Assembly: GCA_021307315.1 (NCBI GenBank)
Contig: JAJSPD010000060.1
Span: 186,001-250,000, forward strand
Direction of reading: 5' to 3'
Source of the DNA: Bisporella sp. PMI_857
Lineage: Eukaryota; Ascomycota; Leotiomycetes; Helotiales; Helotiaceae
Length of the DNA: 64,000 bases
Shown: positions 1 to 11,050 of the stretch, piece by piece
Numbering within the stretch: the first letter of the stretch is position 1
Layout: every line of letters starts with the position of its first letter
Translations under genes and position numbers: made by a program
The notes under the pieces: generated by a model
Database searches by the model: none
What the model was told of the DNA's origin: nothing
The model's input: only the letters and a program-made list of their open reading frames with translations

Positions 1-215
1 GATTGCCCGTAGCCTGGCAGGTCGTATACAAGGATCCGGTATGACCCCTTCGCTAGCAGCGCGTCGACTGTGGGCCTGAAAACGGCTGACGACCAAGGCG
101 TACCGTAAGGGAAGACGGCATATTTCGCTGGCTGATTTGATGCTGGAGCCTTCGGCGCTGCGAGGCTATATCGGATGTTCCAGCCTTGGAAGTGGCATGT
201 TGAAGGCAGTTCCAT
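1..215 (-). CDS. alpha/beta hydrolase, N-terminal part (cut by window edge)
   Basis: Reading the minus strand from an ATG at 215 gives about 71 residues that stay open to the window edge. They contain VFPYGTPWSSAVFRP, then LLAKGSYRILVYDLPGYGQ. This is the strand-3/oxyanion-loop and strand-4 region of alpha/beta hydrolases of the epoxide hydrolase/haloalkane dehalogenase type, where the usual text is HGTPWSS followed by YDLPGYG. The nucleophile elbow and the acid and histidine lie outside the window. The His normally found before the oxyanion Gly is Tyr here. The frame stays open upstream of the ATG, so an earlier exon is possible. Substrate and location cannot be judged. Confidence 0.6.
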   Translation of the reverse strand, partial: MELPSTCHFQGWNIRYSLAAPKAPASNQPAKYAVFPYGTPWSSAVFRPTVDALLAKGSYRILVYDLPGYGQ

Positions 216-1130
216 GTTCTTCACGCTATGTATCGATTTAATCGGGTGGATAACCTGGAAGCCGTAGTTCTGATGCCGGCACAAGATTTATATTTTTATA
301 TTTACTGTACTTAAGGAGCATGCTCGGTTACGTCAATTTCCCTTGGTTCACCAGTGGGGGATATGATGAAATGGACGTTATATTAGCAATCCGCACCAAC
401 TTCTCACCAAAGAATGGTAATTCAGTTTCGCTGGTAGTTGTAGAGCGCGTACATTTCTGGTGAGGCAGTCTCGATGACAGTGAAGAGAGCGCCGGGTATG
501 CTTGGCAGCTCAAAACCGCGTGATGGATATTCATCTCCATCGTCGATGAGGAGTTTGGCATAGTTATTTTTTTTCTGAAAGAGTACTAGTGTTAGACAAG
601 GCAAAAAGACTCGTACATTCAAGGATAGCAATGACACGATTTTTATTCAGTGACATCATGGCCATGTGACTCGATTATTAGTCATTTCATCCACGCTGGG
701 TACGCGAGTGTGTATGAAACCTATACGCTTACTCTATTATCTCGTTATTATTTTTCTGCTTACGATGTAAGTATTTACCTCTTTTGATCGATGTTACCGC
801 TGTAAGCACATGTTTAAAATATGGAGAACGAATATATACCCGAAAGTACAAAATCAGAATCGTGGTCGCAGCAGCGACATAAATGACATAAGGACGTCCA
901 TTTTGCAAGTAAACAGGAGGATGTAATATCCATCAAATTATGTTGAAAATTTGTCCTGACGATACGTAAACATTACGATCCATTTTCTAAACTAGAAACA
1001 GGGGTTCTGTTGGTTGGTTATGGTAAATTAGAATTAATACTCTCCCCTTCATCCATCCTTCTCCCAAGGCGGCTGCTGTTCTTGTCATACAAGCGTTGCA
1101 GCAAAGCTCAAGCGCGAGGATCCAAAATGA
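216..1130. other. intergenic, no supported gene
   Basis: AT-rich stretch upstream of the hydrolase fragment. Short overlapping minus-strand reading frames at 328-637 (71 and 77 codons) show no recognisable domain. The poly-A/T-rich segment around 280-310 would fit a promoter of the minus-strand hydrolase, but no specific site can be defended. Confidence 0.5.
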
Positions 1131-1537
1131 ATGACCATAGACTCATGGGCCTTTGCAGACGTGGTCATCTGGGAAGAATTGAAAGCCTTCATCGAGAACA
1201 AAGGAGTTCCCTTGTCAAACATGTCGGTGGCTGGGTTGGACCAAACAACATCAGCAGTACCACAGCTCTGGGAAATACTGAAGGCTGCAGTCGAAGGCGG
1301 TCGCTGCTTGATCCTCACCTACATGCAGCGTTTATACCCAGCAAACATCGAGAGCATGTAGCTATCTGAGGAGGTCATCGCGATATTGTGGCTCTGTTGT
1401 TGAAATACAGAGCGGATCCCAATGAGGAGAACCACGCTGATCAAACAGCATTCGCCGTGGCTGTGAAAGGTAACGATTCCATGACGGCTATTCTACTCGA
1501 GGGCTTCAATCGCCACAACAAGCGCATCAAATTTTGA
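1131..1537 (+). pseudogene. ankyrin-repeat gene remnant
   Basis: Codons 1370-1537 read GGHRDIVALLLKYRADPN and then an ATAFAVAV-like repeat start with a second partial repeat (SMTAILLEG). This is the helix-loop signature of ankyrin repeats, which mediate protein-protein contacts, often at the C-terminus of NACHT or zinc-finger proteins in fungi. In the same frame a TGA at 1367-1369 interrupts the repeat. Immediately upstream, the text LWEILKAAVEGG in another frame (1131-1361) looks like the preceding repeat, so at least one frameshift and one stop are implied. No start with a convincing N-terminal domain is visible. I read it as the decayed 3' end of an ankyrin gene; an unrecognised intron at the break is the alternative. 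Confidence 0.55.
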
Positions 1538-4500
1538 AGGAATGCTTTCCTAAATCCATCCCAATTCCGAATCTTCTGTGATTCAAAAACAGCCATAAAA
1601 CCAGCTGTTGCGTTTTGGCTCCACGATTTTCAGAAGGCCATCTGACCAATACTCAGAGAGCGAACATGTAGAAATTACTCATCCTTGGACTCAATCGTTG
1701 TTGCTAATCTGCTCCAGCTATATCCCAAACAAAATATTGGTCGAGATCCCTTTCCTGTCTGATCATTGTATTGTGGTAATGATGCAAGATTCCCCAGAAG
1801 CCTGAGAGGATTTGGGATTTTGGGCGATGCGTGTAGTTTAAGTCAGAAAGTGTTGGTAGGTCTGCCCTGGTCCTGTCCTCCAAACAATAGAGGGCTACAC
1901 CAACGGGTCTAAGTAATCCAACAGATCCTCACATCATCCGCCATGCTTAGCCTTTAAAGGATCTGAGACTGCGCGTATCATTATTGCACGCATGCTATAA
2001 GGAGAGTGCATGGGATATTCCGTATCGCTGCAGCGATCCAAACATGAATTGCAAATGGAATACCTCAAGCTTGAAAATCAAGATAGAACGGATTTTATGT
2101 ATAGAGTAACTTGTTTACTTTAGTGGACTAGGTTATACACGCTGAACCAGCATCCACCATGTATTGTGTACTCAAGAGGAGCTTAGAAAAAGGAATGTCA
2201 CTTGATTCGCACGTGAGGTGTAGGTTCCAAATACAGAGAATATTTTACTATGCATGCTTGCTGGACAACATACAAGCTACAATAATACAGTATATGCAAA
2301 TCTGAAAATGCACCCTGTAAACGAGGCTGGCTGAGTATCCCTACTGGGGCTAGGGCTGAGCGGCATCATGTGATCCTGGCGGGCTGTAGTTATTCACCAG
2401 CATATAGAATCACTCAATCCAAAAGGAAACACAAAACAATTTGTAAACTCCCATTCACATGCTTGTATCCAGAATAAATGATACAATAGATAAAGCTGGG
2501 CTCGAGCGCTAATAGACAGTCTTAGAGAGGTGGTTTTAAAGTTATCGTTATCTTCTATCGATAAGGAAGATCAAAATAGCTCCATCCAACCCAAGTGATG
2601 ATCGCGGGAGGCTTGGGGCTTGCATGTCAGGGTCCGAAGACAACAAGAGTGATGGCTCGGAGGGCTCCGGAGGTTGCAGACGATCAATTGATCAATTGAT
2701 CAGATGAGAAGGAGTTGGATTTGTCTTGAGTGGGGGCCTGAGACAACTCTCCTTAACTTGAGGGCATCTAAAGATACCTTTAGGACCATCATTGCGTGGT
2801 TTGGATGGGTGGGGTGAAGCAGATTTCGACATGTGAACAGTAGAAGGGGGTGTGGGGAAAGTATCACTATATCACCAGTCAGTGTACCACAACCAGCTGA
2901 CCCGCTCTCTTAATTCCAATGTCTTGTAACTCCCGTATCTATCTCTGTATTGCCTTTCAGAAAGGGTGTGGAAATTACACGATCATGCGCCTTTTCGTGT
3001 TTCTGGTCCGGAACGAAAAGGATGATCTGGGTCAGAACCTGGAGAATGCGGAGCTGTAAGTTTGTGAAAGCGGGTGGCAAGGCTTCGTGGCCTGCTGATG
3101 AAAGGGCATCGGAGCCTACCATCTCCTGCCAATTGGTGTGCCTACAGACTCACTATTCGTTCCATTTGCAGAGGGAAAGCTGGCGCAAGATAATTGAGCA
3201 ATTCCTGTATGTCTTTCTCCATTCGAATTGTTTCAATTGGCATAGCATACTGATGACTGCGTTTGCGCGAAATGGGAGCAGTGCGCCACGTGTGCGGATG
3301 CTTCACTGAATTGAAGCGGCATTGAGACTGCCTAACATCGATACCTGCTGTACGTACAGCGCAAGGCGGGTTTGAATCAATTCATTAACCTTATTAGGAG
3401 GCACCACGTAGAATCAGGACTGTTGACAGTGTAAAGGCAGACCGGGGAATTAACTCGGTGTGCTCGGTGGGCTTTTAGTACAGTAGAGTACATGTACGAT
3501 CTGTATGTACTCCCCCCATGGTGAACCCATGTCTTTCTGCACAGCCAAGGCCACAGAGTGGTGCAACAGAGCGAGTGGTGATTATTGTTGGAGGGGTGGT
3601 TTCGCATAAGAGCAATCTCGCCCTATCCATTGAAATCCCGGCCGCCTTCGCAATATCTGGCGCATTTTGGCCAATCAAACGCGTCAGAAATGCATCTGCA
3701 CGGGAGTCAACAATATGTGCGGAATTGAAGGTTGGTTTGTGGACGGATATGAGGAGGCAATTGAATGACAAATGGCTTGAAATGTCTCTATCACCAAAAA
3801 GATGAGACTGGGGGGGGGGGGGAGGGAGGGGGATAAGCGTGCCAAATGCAACGTGCACCACTACCGGAAAGGGTCTAGCGCGGAGGCTTAGCTCCGTCAC
3901 AAAGCAAAAAGCGCTTTCGAAAATACACAAAATCGAAGTTCCATTTTCTTTATCCACCCACAACACACTCCCAATGTGCTCCGCCCATTAACAAACCCAA
4001 CCGAATGTGAATATGCGATTGGGGGCATTCTTGATGCCATTGATCGTCTCCTTCCATTCTGATTCGTGCGGAATATGCAATTGACGAATCATCGCTGCCT
4101 ATTCCTCCCCTCTTCTTAGGGTCAATCCAATTGGATTAGTGATTGGGGATTGGGGGGTCAAGGTGAGTCAGACTGAGAAAGACTGGCGCCTAGTGTTACC
4201 TGTCTGTTCCTGTCTCCCTCTCTCCCCCCCCCCCCCCCCCCCCCCGCCCTCTCTGCTCTTTTACCCCCCCCTACTCACTCCCCCTATCACCCTACAGCGT
4301 GAGTGCGGTACTGTACTGTACAGTACGTGTGTGCACGCTTGTTTTGCCTTTTTTTGCCCTTCCCTTATTACTAACGCCGAATATTGGGTCTGACACAGTT
4401 TCTTATGTTTTAAGCCGCCCTATGAGCAGGCTGCACACTGTTTCGCCTGCTAAGTCGGCACGCGTGAATCATCTGGCTCACCTATAATAAATCCCCCCCC

Positions 4501-4993
4501 CTCCCCCAGCTAAACCAGGGCTGGGTCAGGTCAGGTTGGGCTCCAAAGTGAATTGTCATATGGACAGGCTGACGACCCCAACCAACATACCCTTTAAGTA
4601 TCACCGTTCTCTCTTTCTCTTCTTTGGAACCTTCCGCTTCGTCTCATCTCATCCCACCTCAAAACCTTCAGGACCATCCCGCACCAACTGAGTTCGTCTT
4701 CCTTTCATCGCAATTCTATCACATTCCGCCGCAATCGAGACGGTGCGCTCGCATTGAAACCCCCCATCAAAGGACCTCTAACACCCGTGGCAGCTGACCA
4801 ACCACAGCCCGCTTCCATCTCAATCTCCCATATTTAAGGGTTCATCATCAATTGGGAAGCCAGAAATATCCCAAATCTTGCAGAAAACAATTGTCGGATT
4901 GTGCTGTGCTTAAATCCGTTATATCCTCCTCCGGCTTGCCACATATATCGCGAATCATCTAGTGGCGGGAAGCAAACGACAGTTGACTGTTTT
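1538..4993. other. gene-poor region and long upstream region of the SWIRM gene
   Basis: About 3.4 kb without a defensible gene. Reading frames at 2950-3309 (+) and 3475-3966 (-) have no domain, and the latter runs across a homopolymer. Visible structure: a perfect palindrome of repeated GATCAATT units at 2682-2701, a 13-bp G run at 3810-3822 and a 22-bp C run at 4224-4245. The pyrimidine-rich segment 4600-4800, full of CTCTTTCTCTTC and TCATCCC, is the usual look of a fungal promoter or 5' UTR and leads into the SWIRM gene. Confidence 0.5.
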
Positions 4994-6175
4994 ATGGCTG
5001 ACAAAACCTCGACTCAGTCGCTTCAGCCTTCCACCTACTTCTACGCTACTTCACCGGCGACTCATTCTCTCACCGATTCTTTAAAAACTACTTCGTCATA
5101 TCAATCACCATCATCCGCAATGAACACAATCAATTCAGAATCTAATCGCTCCTCCATTATGGAACGCAAGAAGCCCCTCGATATTAAGAGCCTAATGTCG
5201 CCGCCGGAACCAACGCTCCACGACACATTCGGTCGCACACCATCATCAGAAACAATGAGTGCGAAATCAATGCCACTATTTCCTAGAGTGCTCCCAATGT
5301 CACCACCAGTATCTCCAGCAGCAAAGAGTATCGATCCTGAAAACGCCGCTACCAATGGCGTGAGGGATCCTATTCTATACTCCGACTCCCAGAGCCCACC
5401 ATCCTCACAATCCCCACTGTTCACGGACAACGAGACATTGGCAACGCAACGGGTAGTCGATGGTCACATTGCCGCGAGGGACGAGAATCTTTTTCGACAA
5501 GTATCACCTCCACGGAAGGCGGAATACGAACTCGCTCTCGGATTTCAATTCCAGGTGATGAAAGGATTCACCGCCAACCCTCGTCAATGGTATAAAAGAG
5601 AGCGGGCGCAATTGCTAGAGGACAGAGCGCTGCAGAACGGAGGAAGACGTTACACCAATATCGCCCCTGCATCTGGACTCAATGCCACCAGGCCGCCGCG
5701 GACGTACACTCAAGCCTCAAAGAATGGTGTCGTCAAACAACCCCGTCCCAAGCCATTGCCAGCAGTGAAAGCTCCGGTGGATCCGAACAAGGTCAAGGCA
5801 ATCCGCGAAGACAAAGACTACAACTCCATTCCGGACCTCTGCCCGCCACTCGATAGCCTTCCCAAGAAACACAATTCGTTGAAGGTCGAGTGGAGAGGGG
5901 CCCCAATCAACCTTGATGACGACCCTGATGCTCATCTGCTTCACGAAGACGAGAGATTGCTTGCTGCTAATCTTCGACTGGACTGTGCAACATATCTCAC
6001 CTCAAAGCGTCGTATATTCGTCAGTCGATTGGAGTGCCTGAAACGTGGAAAGGAGTTTCGAAAGACCGATTCTCAACAGGCTTGCAAGATTGATGTCAAT
6101 AAGGCAAGCAAGCTCTGGCAAGCTTTCGAAAAAGTGGGATGGCTCAATCCACATTGGATGGACAAGTACCTGTAA
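4994..6175 (+). CDS. SWIRM domain protein (FUN19-like)
   Basis: Single-exon gene, 393 codons from the first ATG (MADKTSTQSLQ). The frame is open further upstream, but without an ATG. The N-terminal half is low-complexity and Ser/Pro/Thr-rich, with several SPP/SPPVSP clusters that look like proline-directed phosphorylation sites. The last ~75 residues form a SWIRM fold: LRLDCATYLTSKRRIF, then LKRGKEFRKTDSQQACKIDV, then WQAFEKVGWLNPHWMDKYL at the very end. SWIRM domains occur in chromatin proteins (Swi3, Rsc8, LSD1, Ada2) and bind DNA or histones. In yeasts a short SWIRM-only class is represented by Fun19. The layout of a disordered N-terminus with a terminal SWIRM matches that class. The nuclear role is inferred from the family. 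The domain call is strong; the orthology is moderate. Confidence 0.85.
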   Translation: MADKTSTQSLQPSTYFYATSPATHSLTDSLKTTSSYQSPSSAMNTINSESNRSSIMERKKPLDIKSLMSPPEPTLHDTFGRTPSSETMSAKSMPLFPRVLPMSPPVSPAAKSIDPENAATNGVRDPILYSDSQSPPSSQSPLFTDNETLATQRVVDGHIAARDENLFRQVSPPRKAEYELALGFQFQVMKGFTANPRQWYKRERAQLLEDRALQNGGRRYTNIAPASGLNATRPPRTYTQASKNGVVKQPRPKPLPAVKAPVDPNKVKAIREDKDYNSIPDLCPPLDSLPKKHNSLKVEWRGAPINLDDDPDAHLLHEDERLLAANLRLDCATYLTSKRRIFVSRLECLKRGKEFRKTDSQQACKIDVNKASKLWQAFEKVGWLNPHWMDKYL

Positions 6176-7674
6176 AGGACGACAAGTTGATCAACCTGCT
6201 AAGTAGACTGATACGAGGTGGCTTGTTGATGGATTGGTCAATTATGATTTTACGATTTGTGTTTCCATTTGCGACTTCTTGGAGTTTGGTATTACTCTCC
6301 AGCATACGATATTTGTCTTCATTCTCATCTCGTCAAAGAGATTGTTTACTGCATTGCGACGGTTATTCGCATCGCCATCCAGACAACACTTTTCTTTTGT
6401 CACTGCCTGGATTGGGTAACGGATCAGGACGGAAGGGGGTCATTCATGTAGTCTTCTCTGAGGAGAGACATTTTTTTTGTTGCATTTGCATTGGGTCCGC
6501 CGATACCCAGAGCCCGCCCAGCTCCACTCTCATGACCGCCTTCGTTGTGGGACTTTGATTAATTATTGAAATTCATTGCATTGGATTTGGTTACAGGGAG
6601 GGTTATTATGGTTGGCGTTTTATTCTTTATGGATGAGCTTCAACGAGGTCATACGAGGTTAAGACAGATTGTGGGAGGAGCTCGGAGAGCAAGCACATAG
6701 AGTCTGATATACATATCATGATGTCAATATATCAACTTTTTTCAGACATTGGTTACAACTTCGATTTTGATATATCTATCCTTGGTATAAGATTGAGAGT
6801 AAGATGCAGGTACAAGCTTTGGAAGCCTTGTCACCATGCATATTTCCACACCTTCAATTCCGCTCTCCCTTTCACGGGGTCCCAACCGTCCTCACCTTCT
6901 ACCTTAGCACGAACAGTTTCTGCATACCCATCTGTCTTAACCTTTTCCCGGTGCCACAAGCCCGACTGGGAACAAAGGTCCATAGTATCAGCAACTCTTT
7001 GTCCGGCACCCGCGTTCAGCTGAATTATCAAAACAACTATCGAAGCCTAAAACCCCCCCTTTTCACCGCCTCAATAACCCGTTCGCACCAAACACGACGA
7101 GAACGGCCAACGCCAACGAAAGCCGTTTCGTTCTCCGCCCTTCCCGTTACTCCGCGTGCCCGCTCACATATTGTCGAACACCACCACCATCCCCCTTGAG
7201 GGGGCTGGCTATCGGTGCCGGTGCGGTAGGTTCGAACCTTATCGTTCTCAGTACCCCGCCACAAGCGAGCCCCTGAATCGCGGGGTCGTCGTCGTTGTCG
7301 CCTCGGGTCGGTCGCTCGGTCGCCTTCCTCGCCGCCCACCCTTTTTTTTTTTTTCTTTTTTTTTTTTAAAAAATAAAAAAAGTCCCACCCACCGGCCTGA
7401 TTTAATCGGGCATAGCGGGTCGCTCTCCCAATCTCCCCGATCGACGGGACACGCCTGCGCAGTAGATGGGTAGGAAATTGGGGGTTGGTTTTGGGGCGAT
7501 TGAAATGTGACAGATGAATTGCGAGATTTTATGGAAAATGGGAGTGCGGAGGGTGGAATAATATTTACATGGGTGATATATGATTTGTGATGAATTTTTT
7601 TTTTTTGAACTCGTTGGCTAATTAGTTGGGTATTGTGGAGGATTAAATGGCTTTGATAGTATATAATAGATGGA
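6176..7674. other. convergent intergenic region
   Basis: Lies between the 3' ends of the SWIRM gene (+) and the F-box gene (-). It holds a GC-rich block at 7050-7450 and a T13-C-T12-A run at 7342-7380. Many short overlapping frames exist on both strands but none has a domain. A GGTTCGAACC string at 7229-7238 resembles a tRNA B box but has no matching A box or acceptor stem at the right distance. Confidence 0.5.
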
Positions 7675-9457
7675 TTATGTGAAGTCATATACCACCAGTG
7701 CCTGTCCGTCGCCTTTCTCAGCTAGTACGATGACTATCTCGTCATCGAAACCTACCCATCTCTTCTTCCCGTCCTCTGCTGCATGGTCACTCTCGTGGTC
7801 ATCATCTTTCTCTCGTTGCTGCACGCGCACGCTTCGTTCTGCATCCCATCTACGACGTTTAGATGACGCGCTCGCGCCCTCGAGCTCCCAGACCCGCATC
7901 TCGTTCCCGCGACCGCTGACGCTGACTGCTTTCCCGCGTGCTGTAATGTCCGCGCTGGAGATGGATGAGGTATGACCCCATAGTTTTGTGCCGCGGGAGA
8001 GGGAGAGCGAGGTTGTTGTTGATGTGCAGAGACTGTCATACATCAGCTTTCATATCCTTCAAGCTTTAGGGAGAAACAAACGTACTATAATGTCAGAGTA
8101 TTATCCGGATGCGTAGCTAAGATATACGGATGTGCATAGCTTAGATTTGTCGGACGTGTTGTATCTATCTCATTGTTCCGCAGGTCCGTCCTTGGTGATG
8201 AGGTACCAGATGATGGCGAAGAAGAAGATGGGGACAAGGAATGGAAGCCAGTAGGGAGCGCGGATGCCAGGCGGGAAAGCGTTATTGTGGAAGTCGAGAG
8301 ATCAAGGTGAAGTTCTTGTAATCCTACGGTATAGCCAGAGAGGTAGGTGGGAAGGGAGTAGGCAATCGATGCGATTAGAGTAGTCGAAGTACTGCGAAGC
8401 GAGAGTGAAAGAGGTGGCCAGCAGGTATGGGATTTCAAGGAGGCGAGGAGATGTGGTTGTTGTGTGTCTTTAGGCTGAGATACAAAGTATTCTTTTACAA
8501 GTTCCGCCGCTTCATGATCTGGTGGTTTTGATTTCAAAGTGTAAAGCGATAGCTTGTATATTTGTAAATATTTTGCGTTCGATATGATGACGTTCAAAGC
8601 AGAATGGCAAAGGAACAAGAGAAGAAATGCTCATAAACCACTACAGTGAGACGACTTACCAATTGGCCTTCTGTAATAGTAAGGACATACGGATTTGCAA
8701 ACGCAACTGCGCTTAGCCTTCCATTGCTTGATGCAGGATGCTTGTATAACTGAGTAAACTCTCTTTTGGTAATATCGAGGCTCCATATTGCCCAGCCTCC
8801 ATCTAGGAATCCAATAGAGATTTCCAAACTCTTTTCAACAGAGTCTTGATCATCAATAGCTAGGCATGTAGGTACGATGTCTTTATCCAGCCCGCATGTA
8901 GCAATCAGTACTTTCTCCTTCGTGTCCCATGCTCTTAGCCCCCGCTCTTTGTCTGCTGCGACTACAACTCGCTCGGCGAGCTTTACCAGCATTGAAGGTA
9001 TAGACGACTGGTCGGCAACACGTATCTCCTGGATTCCACATGCGCCGTTTGACCAATTGTGCCGTAATCTGTATTGTCTCTTCCAATTTGTCTTCTTGCC
9101 ATCCACACGATTGACCAGACTATTCTCGTCCAACCATTTACTCTTTCTCGAGGAGAAGCGTAGTACGTCATCAGTGTGCGACATTCTAATACCCGGGATA
9201 CGCAGGGCTCGCGGCAGTACAAATCGGTCGTAGTATAGGTTCTTCCATATTTGCGAGTCACCTGCAAGAATGTAGAAGCGATGGGAGATTTGCTGACATA
9301 GCAAGAGAGTCTCGAGAGGGAGGTTGTGAAGAATCCGGATCAAAAGTTCATCAGAAAGGCCTGAGAGAAAGTCAAGATGATCCCGGGTCCTGACTCTTTT
9401 CAATAACGGTTCCGACGGTTGTCTCTCATCGCTTGAGCGACGACGTTTCGAGGACAT
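7675..9457 (-). CDS. F-box protein with WD-like repeats
   Basis: Three exons: 9457-8660, 8552-8086 and 8032-7675. The phases join exactly and give 540 residues. Residues ~28-70 carry an F-box (LSDELLIRILHNLPLETLLL, then CQQISHRFYILAGDSQIWKNLYYDRF in two adjoining pieces). F-box proteins bring substrates to SCF (Skp1-Cullin-F-box) ubiquitin ligases. Further on come degenerate WD40-type strands: GLRAWDTKEKVLIATC, GGWAIWSLD, and in the last exon KLWGHTSSISSADI followed by MRVWELEG. Together they suggest a propeller that binds the substrate. The first donor is GTAAGT. The second intron (GTACGT..ACAG) is 53 bp. The C-terminal tail is Arg/Lys/Asp-rich. The gene starts 194 bp from the ATG of PEX16 on the other strand, so the two share a short divergent promoter. 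The specific substrate is unknown. Confidence 0.85.
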
Positions 9458-9651
9458 AATATGTTCGGGTGTGCGCGAGGGATGCTAACATTCAATGAGC
9501 TTTTTGTGACAAAGACTTATCGCCCTTATCGCCGATCAAGGCACGTGTTTGGAGCCTCGGCTTGGACATGGCTTCCCAACCTTCTGAAATAACAGCACGA
9601 CTTTAGTTTCCTTCACGCGTCAACATCACCATCCTCTCACCTCTGAGCGCA
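9458..9651. promoter_or_regulatory. shared divergent promoter, F-box gene / PEX16
   Basis: Only 194 bp separate the two start codons. The segment contains a CACGTG E-box-like core at about 9542 and pyrimidine-rich runs (CACCATCCTCTCACC) just before the PEX16 ATG. Co-regulation is inferred only from spacing. Confidence 0.4.
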
Positions 9652-10749
9652 ATGGATACACTCAAAAGCGCTCGACGCCAGGTGCCAAATGCGCTTGCCT
9701 TACCTCCGAAATGGCTGAACATGTATGGCGAGTTCATCACCAAGAATCAGAGCTCAGTTACACAGATCGAGTCAGCGCTGCGGTCTCTCACATATATCAT
9801 TCCAGGGCGTTTCCGAGATGCTGAATTAGCATCAGAAAGTTTACACTCTTCGATTCAACTGCTATCGATGTATCATGATACCCTTCTTACTCGCGCACTC
9901 TCCAAACTCCCTGGCATGCCACGGCAACAAACTCCTCATAATCGGTACACCAAGTTTTGGATACAACGGTCGAAGTTCTACAGGAGGATAGCGACTTTAC
10001 TATCCATGATTCAATATACGGAGCTTTTGTGGGAAATGGCTGCGAAACGGAAGGGAGAAAAAGTACGATGGAGGGTTGTCATAGTTTTGGAGATAATTAA
10101 GGCTGTTTGTCGGTTATGTTTGCTACGGATCACAAATTCAAGGCCGCTGGTTACACCACCTCTGCCAGAGCGAGAGATTATACCCGAAGATCCAAACCAG
10201 GAAGAGGACGAGTTCTCGGATGAAGATTTCCATGAGCCTCGCTCAAAAGAGCCCACAGAGTATACCATGAAACGGACCGGTTTGAGTCTCCCACCATTAC
10301 CAAATCATGGAGATATCTCGAGTTATCTCCTCTCAAAAGTTCTGACAGCGGATGATATCAAGGCGCCCAATATGTTACTGAATAAGGTCAATGGTTCGGC
10401 TCAGTTAGCGGAGTGGCTACATATCTTGCAGCCAGTGATATATGCAGTAGCTATGTCGAGGACGAGAAATAAGAGGGACTGGACGCCATGGGTGTTAGGT
10501 CTGAGTGTGGAGTTTGCAGCTAGACAGTTGAGAAAAGACGGACTAAGGACAACTGCATTAGAAAAAGATGAGTGGAATCGAAGGGGTTGGAATATGCTTT
10601 ACTGGGCTATGCGAGGACCTGCATATCTGGATGTAACACGAAATTTGGTGACAGGTGTATCGTCGAGGTTACCTTCATTGATTTCGGGCATTGTAGATGA
10701 TTACCTCTATCTTTGGGATAACTACTATTTCAGTACGAGTTCGAACTGA
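9652..10749 (+). CDS. PEX16: peroxisomal membrane protein Pex16
   Basis: Intronless, 365 residues, the usual size for fungal Pex16. The N-terminus PPKWLNMYGEFITKNQSSV is followed by the conserved ESALRSLTYIIPGRF(R)D segment, which is the hallmark of the family. Next come the hydrophobic LLSMIQYTELLWEMAAKR and the WRVVIVLEIIKAVCRLCLLR segment, the region that anchors the protein in the membrane. A charged linker (EDPNQEEDEFSDEDF) separates the halves. The C-terminal half has QLAEWLHILQPVIYAVAM and WTPWVLGLSVEFAARQLR, both typical. Pex16 acts early in peroxisome biogenesis, helping insert peroxisomal membrane proteins with Pex3; in filamentous fungi this affects Woronin bodies and fatty-acid use. 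ATG context GCGCAATGG is good. Nothing appears damaged. Confidence 0.95.
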   Translation: MDTLKSARRQVPNALALPPKWLNMYGEFITKNQSSVTQIESALRSLTYIIPGRFRDAELASESLHSSIQLLSMYHDTLLTRALSKLPGMPRQQTPHNRYTKFWIQRSKFYRRIATLLSMIQYTELLWEMAAKRKGEKVRWRVVIVLEIIKAVCRLCLLRITNSRPLVTPPLPEREIIPEDPNQEEDEFSDEDFHEPRSKEPTEYTMKRTGLSLPPLPNHGDISSYLLSKVLTADDIKAPNMLLNKVNGSAQLAEWLHILQPVIYAVAMSRTRNKRDWTPWVLGLSVEFAARQLRKDGLRTTALEKDEWNRRGWNMLYWAMRGPAYLDVTRNLVTGVSSRLPSLISGIVDDYLYLWDNYYFSTSSN

Positions 10750-11050
10750 TAGAGAAATGACATGTAATATTATGAGACCAGCCTTTGTGGACTAATGTGA
10801 TGTAATGATATTCTGTACTAGCTCTATCTTATATGCTTTCCAAAGCTAGCGACAGTGTCTCGAGCATTCAGATGGGCAGAATATGTAGGGAATACAATTC
10901 TAATTTCGAAGAACCCAAAGATATTGACACTTCAGAGCCTGAACCAATAGACTGTCTGCCATAGAAAGGAGAATCTATGTTCTGTCCTTATGCAGTACAT
11001 GTACAGTCGGATGAACAGGCCTCTGGAAAGAGTAAGAATGGCATTCGAAT
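10750..11050. other. convergent intergenic region, PEX16 / SDR
   Basis: About 300 bp of 3' flank for two convergent genes. AATATT-rich stretches after the PEX16 stop may serve polyadenylation. No gene is seen. Confidence 0.5.

Noticed and set aside
3475..3966. 163-codon open frame on the minus strand
   Set aside because: It runs through the G13 homopolymer as a proline run and has no domain; probably chance.
4224..4245. C22 run as a regulatory element
   Set aside because: Homopolymers of this kind recur in the window (G13, T13, C16-T23) and are as likely to be neutral slippage tracts.
7225..7250. GGTTCGAACC resembling a tRNA B box
   Set aside because: No A box at the right distance, and the only matching 5' acceptor (GAGAACG near 7099) is 150 bases upstream without a D arm.
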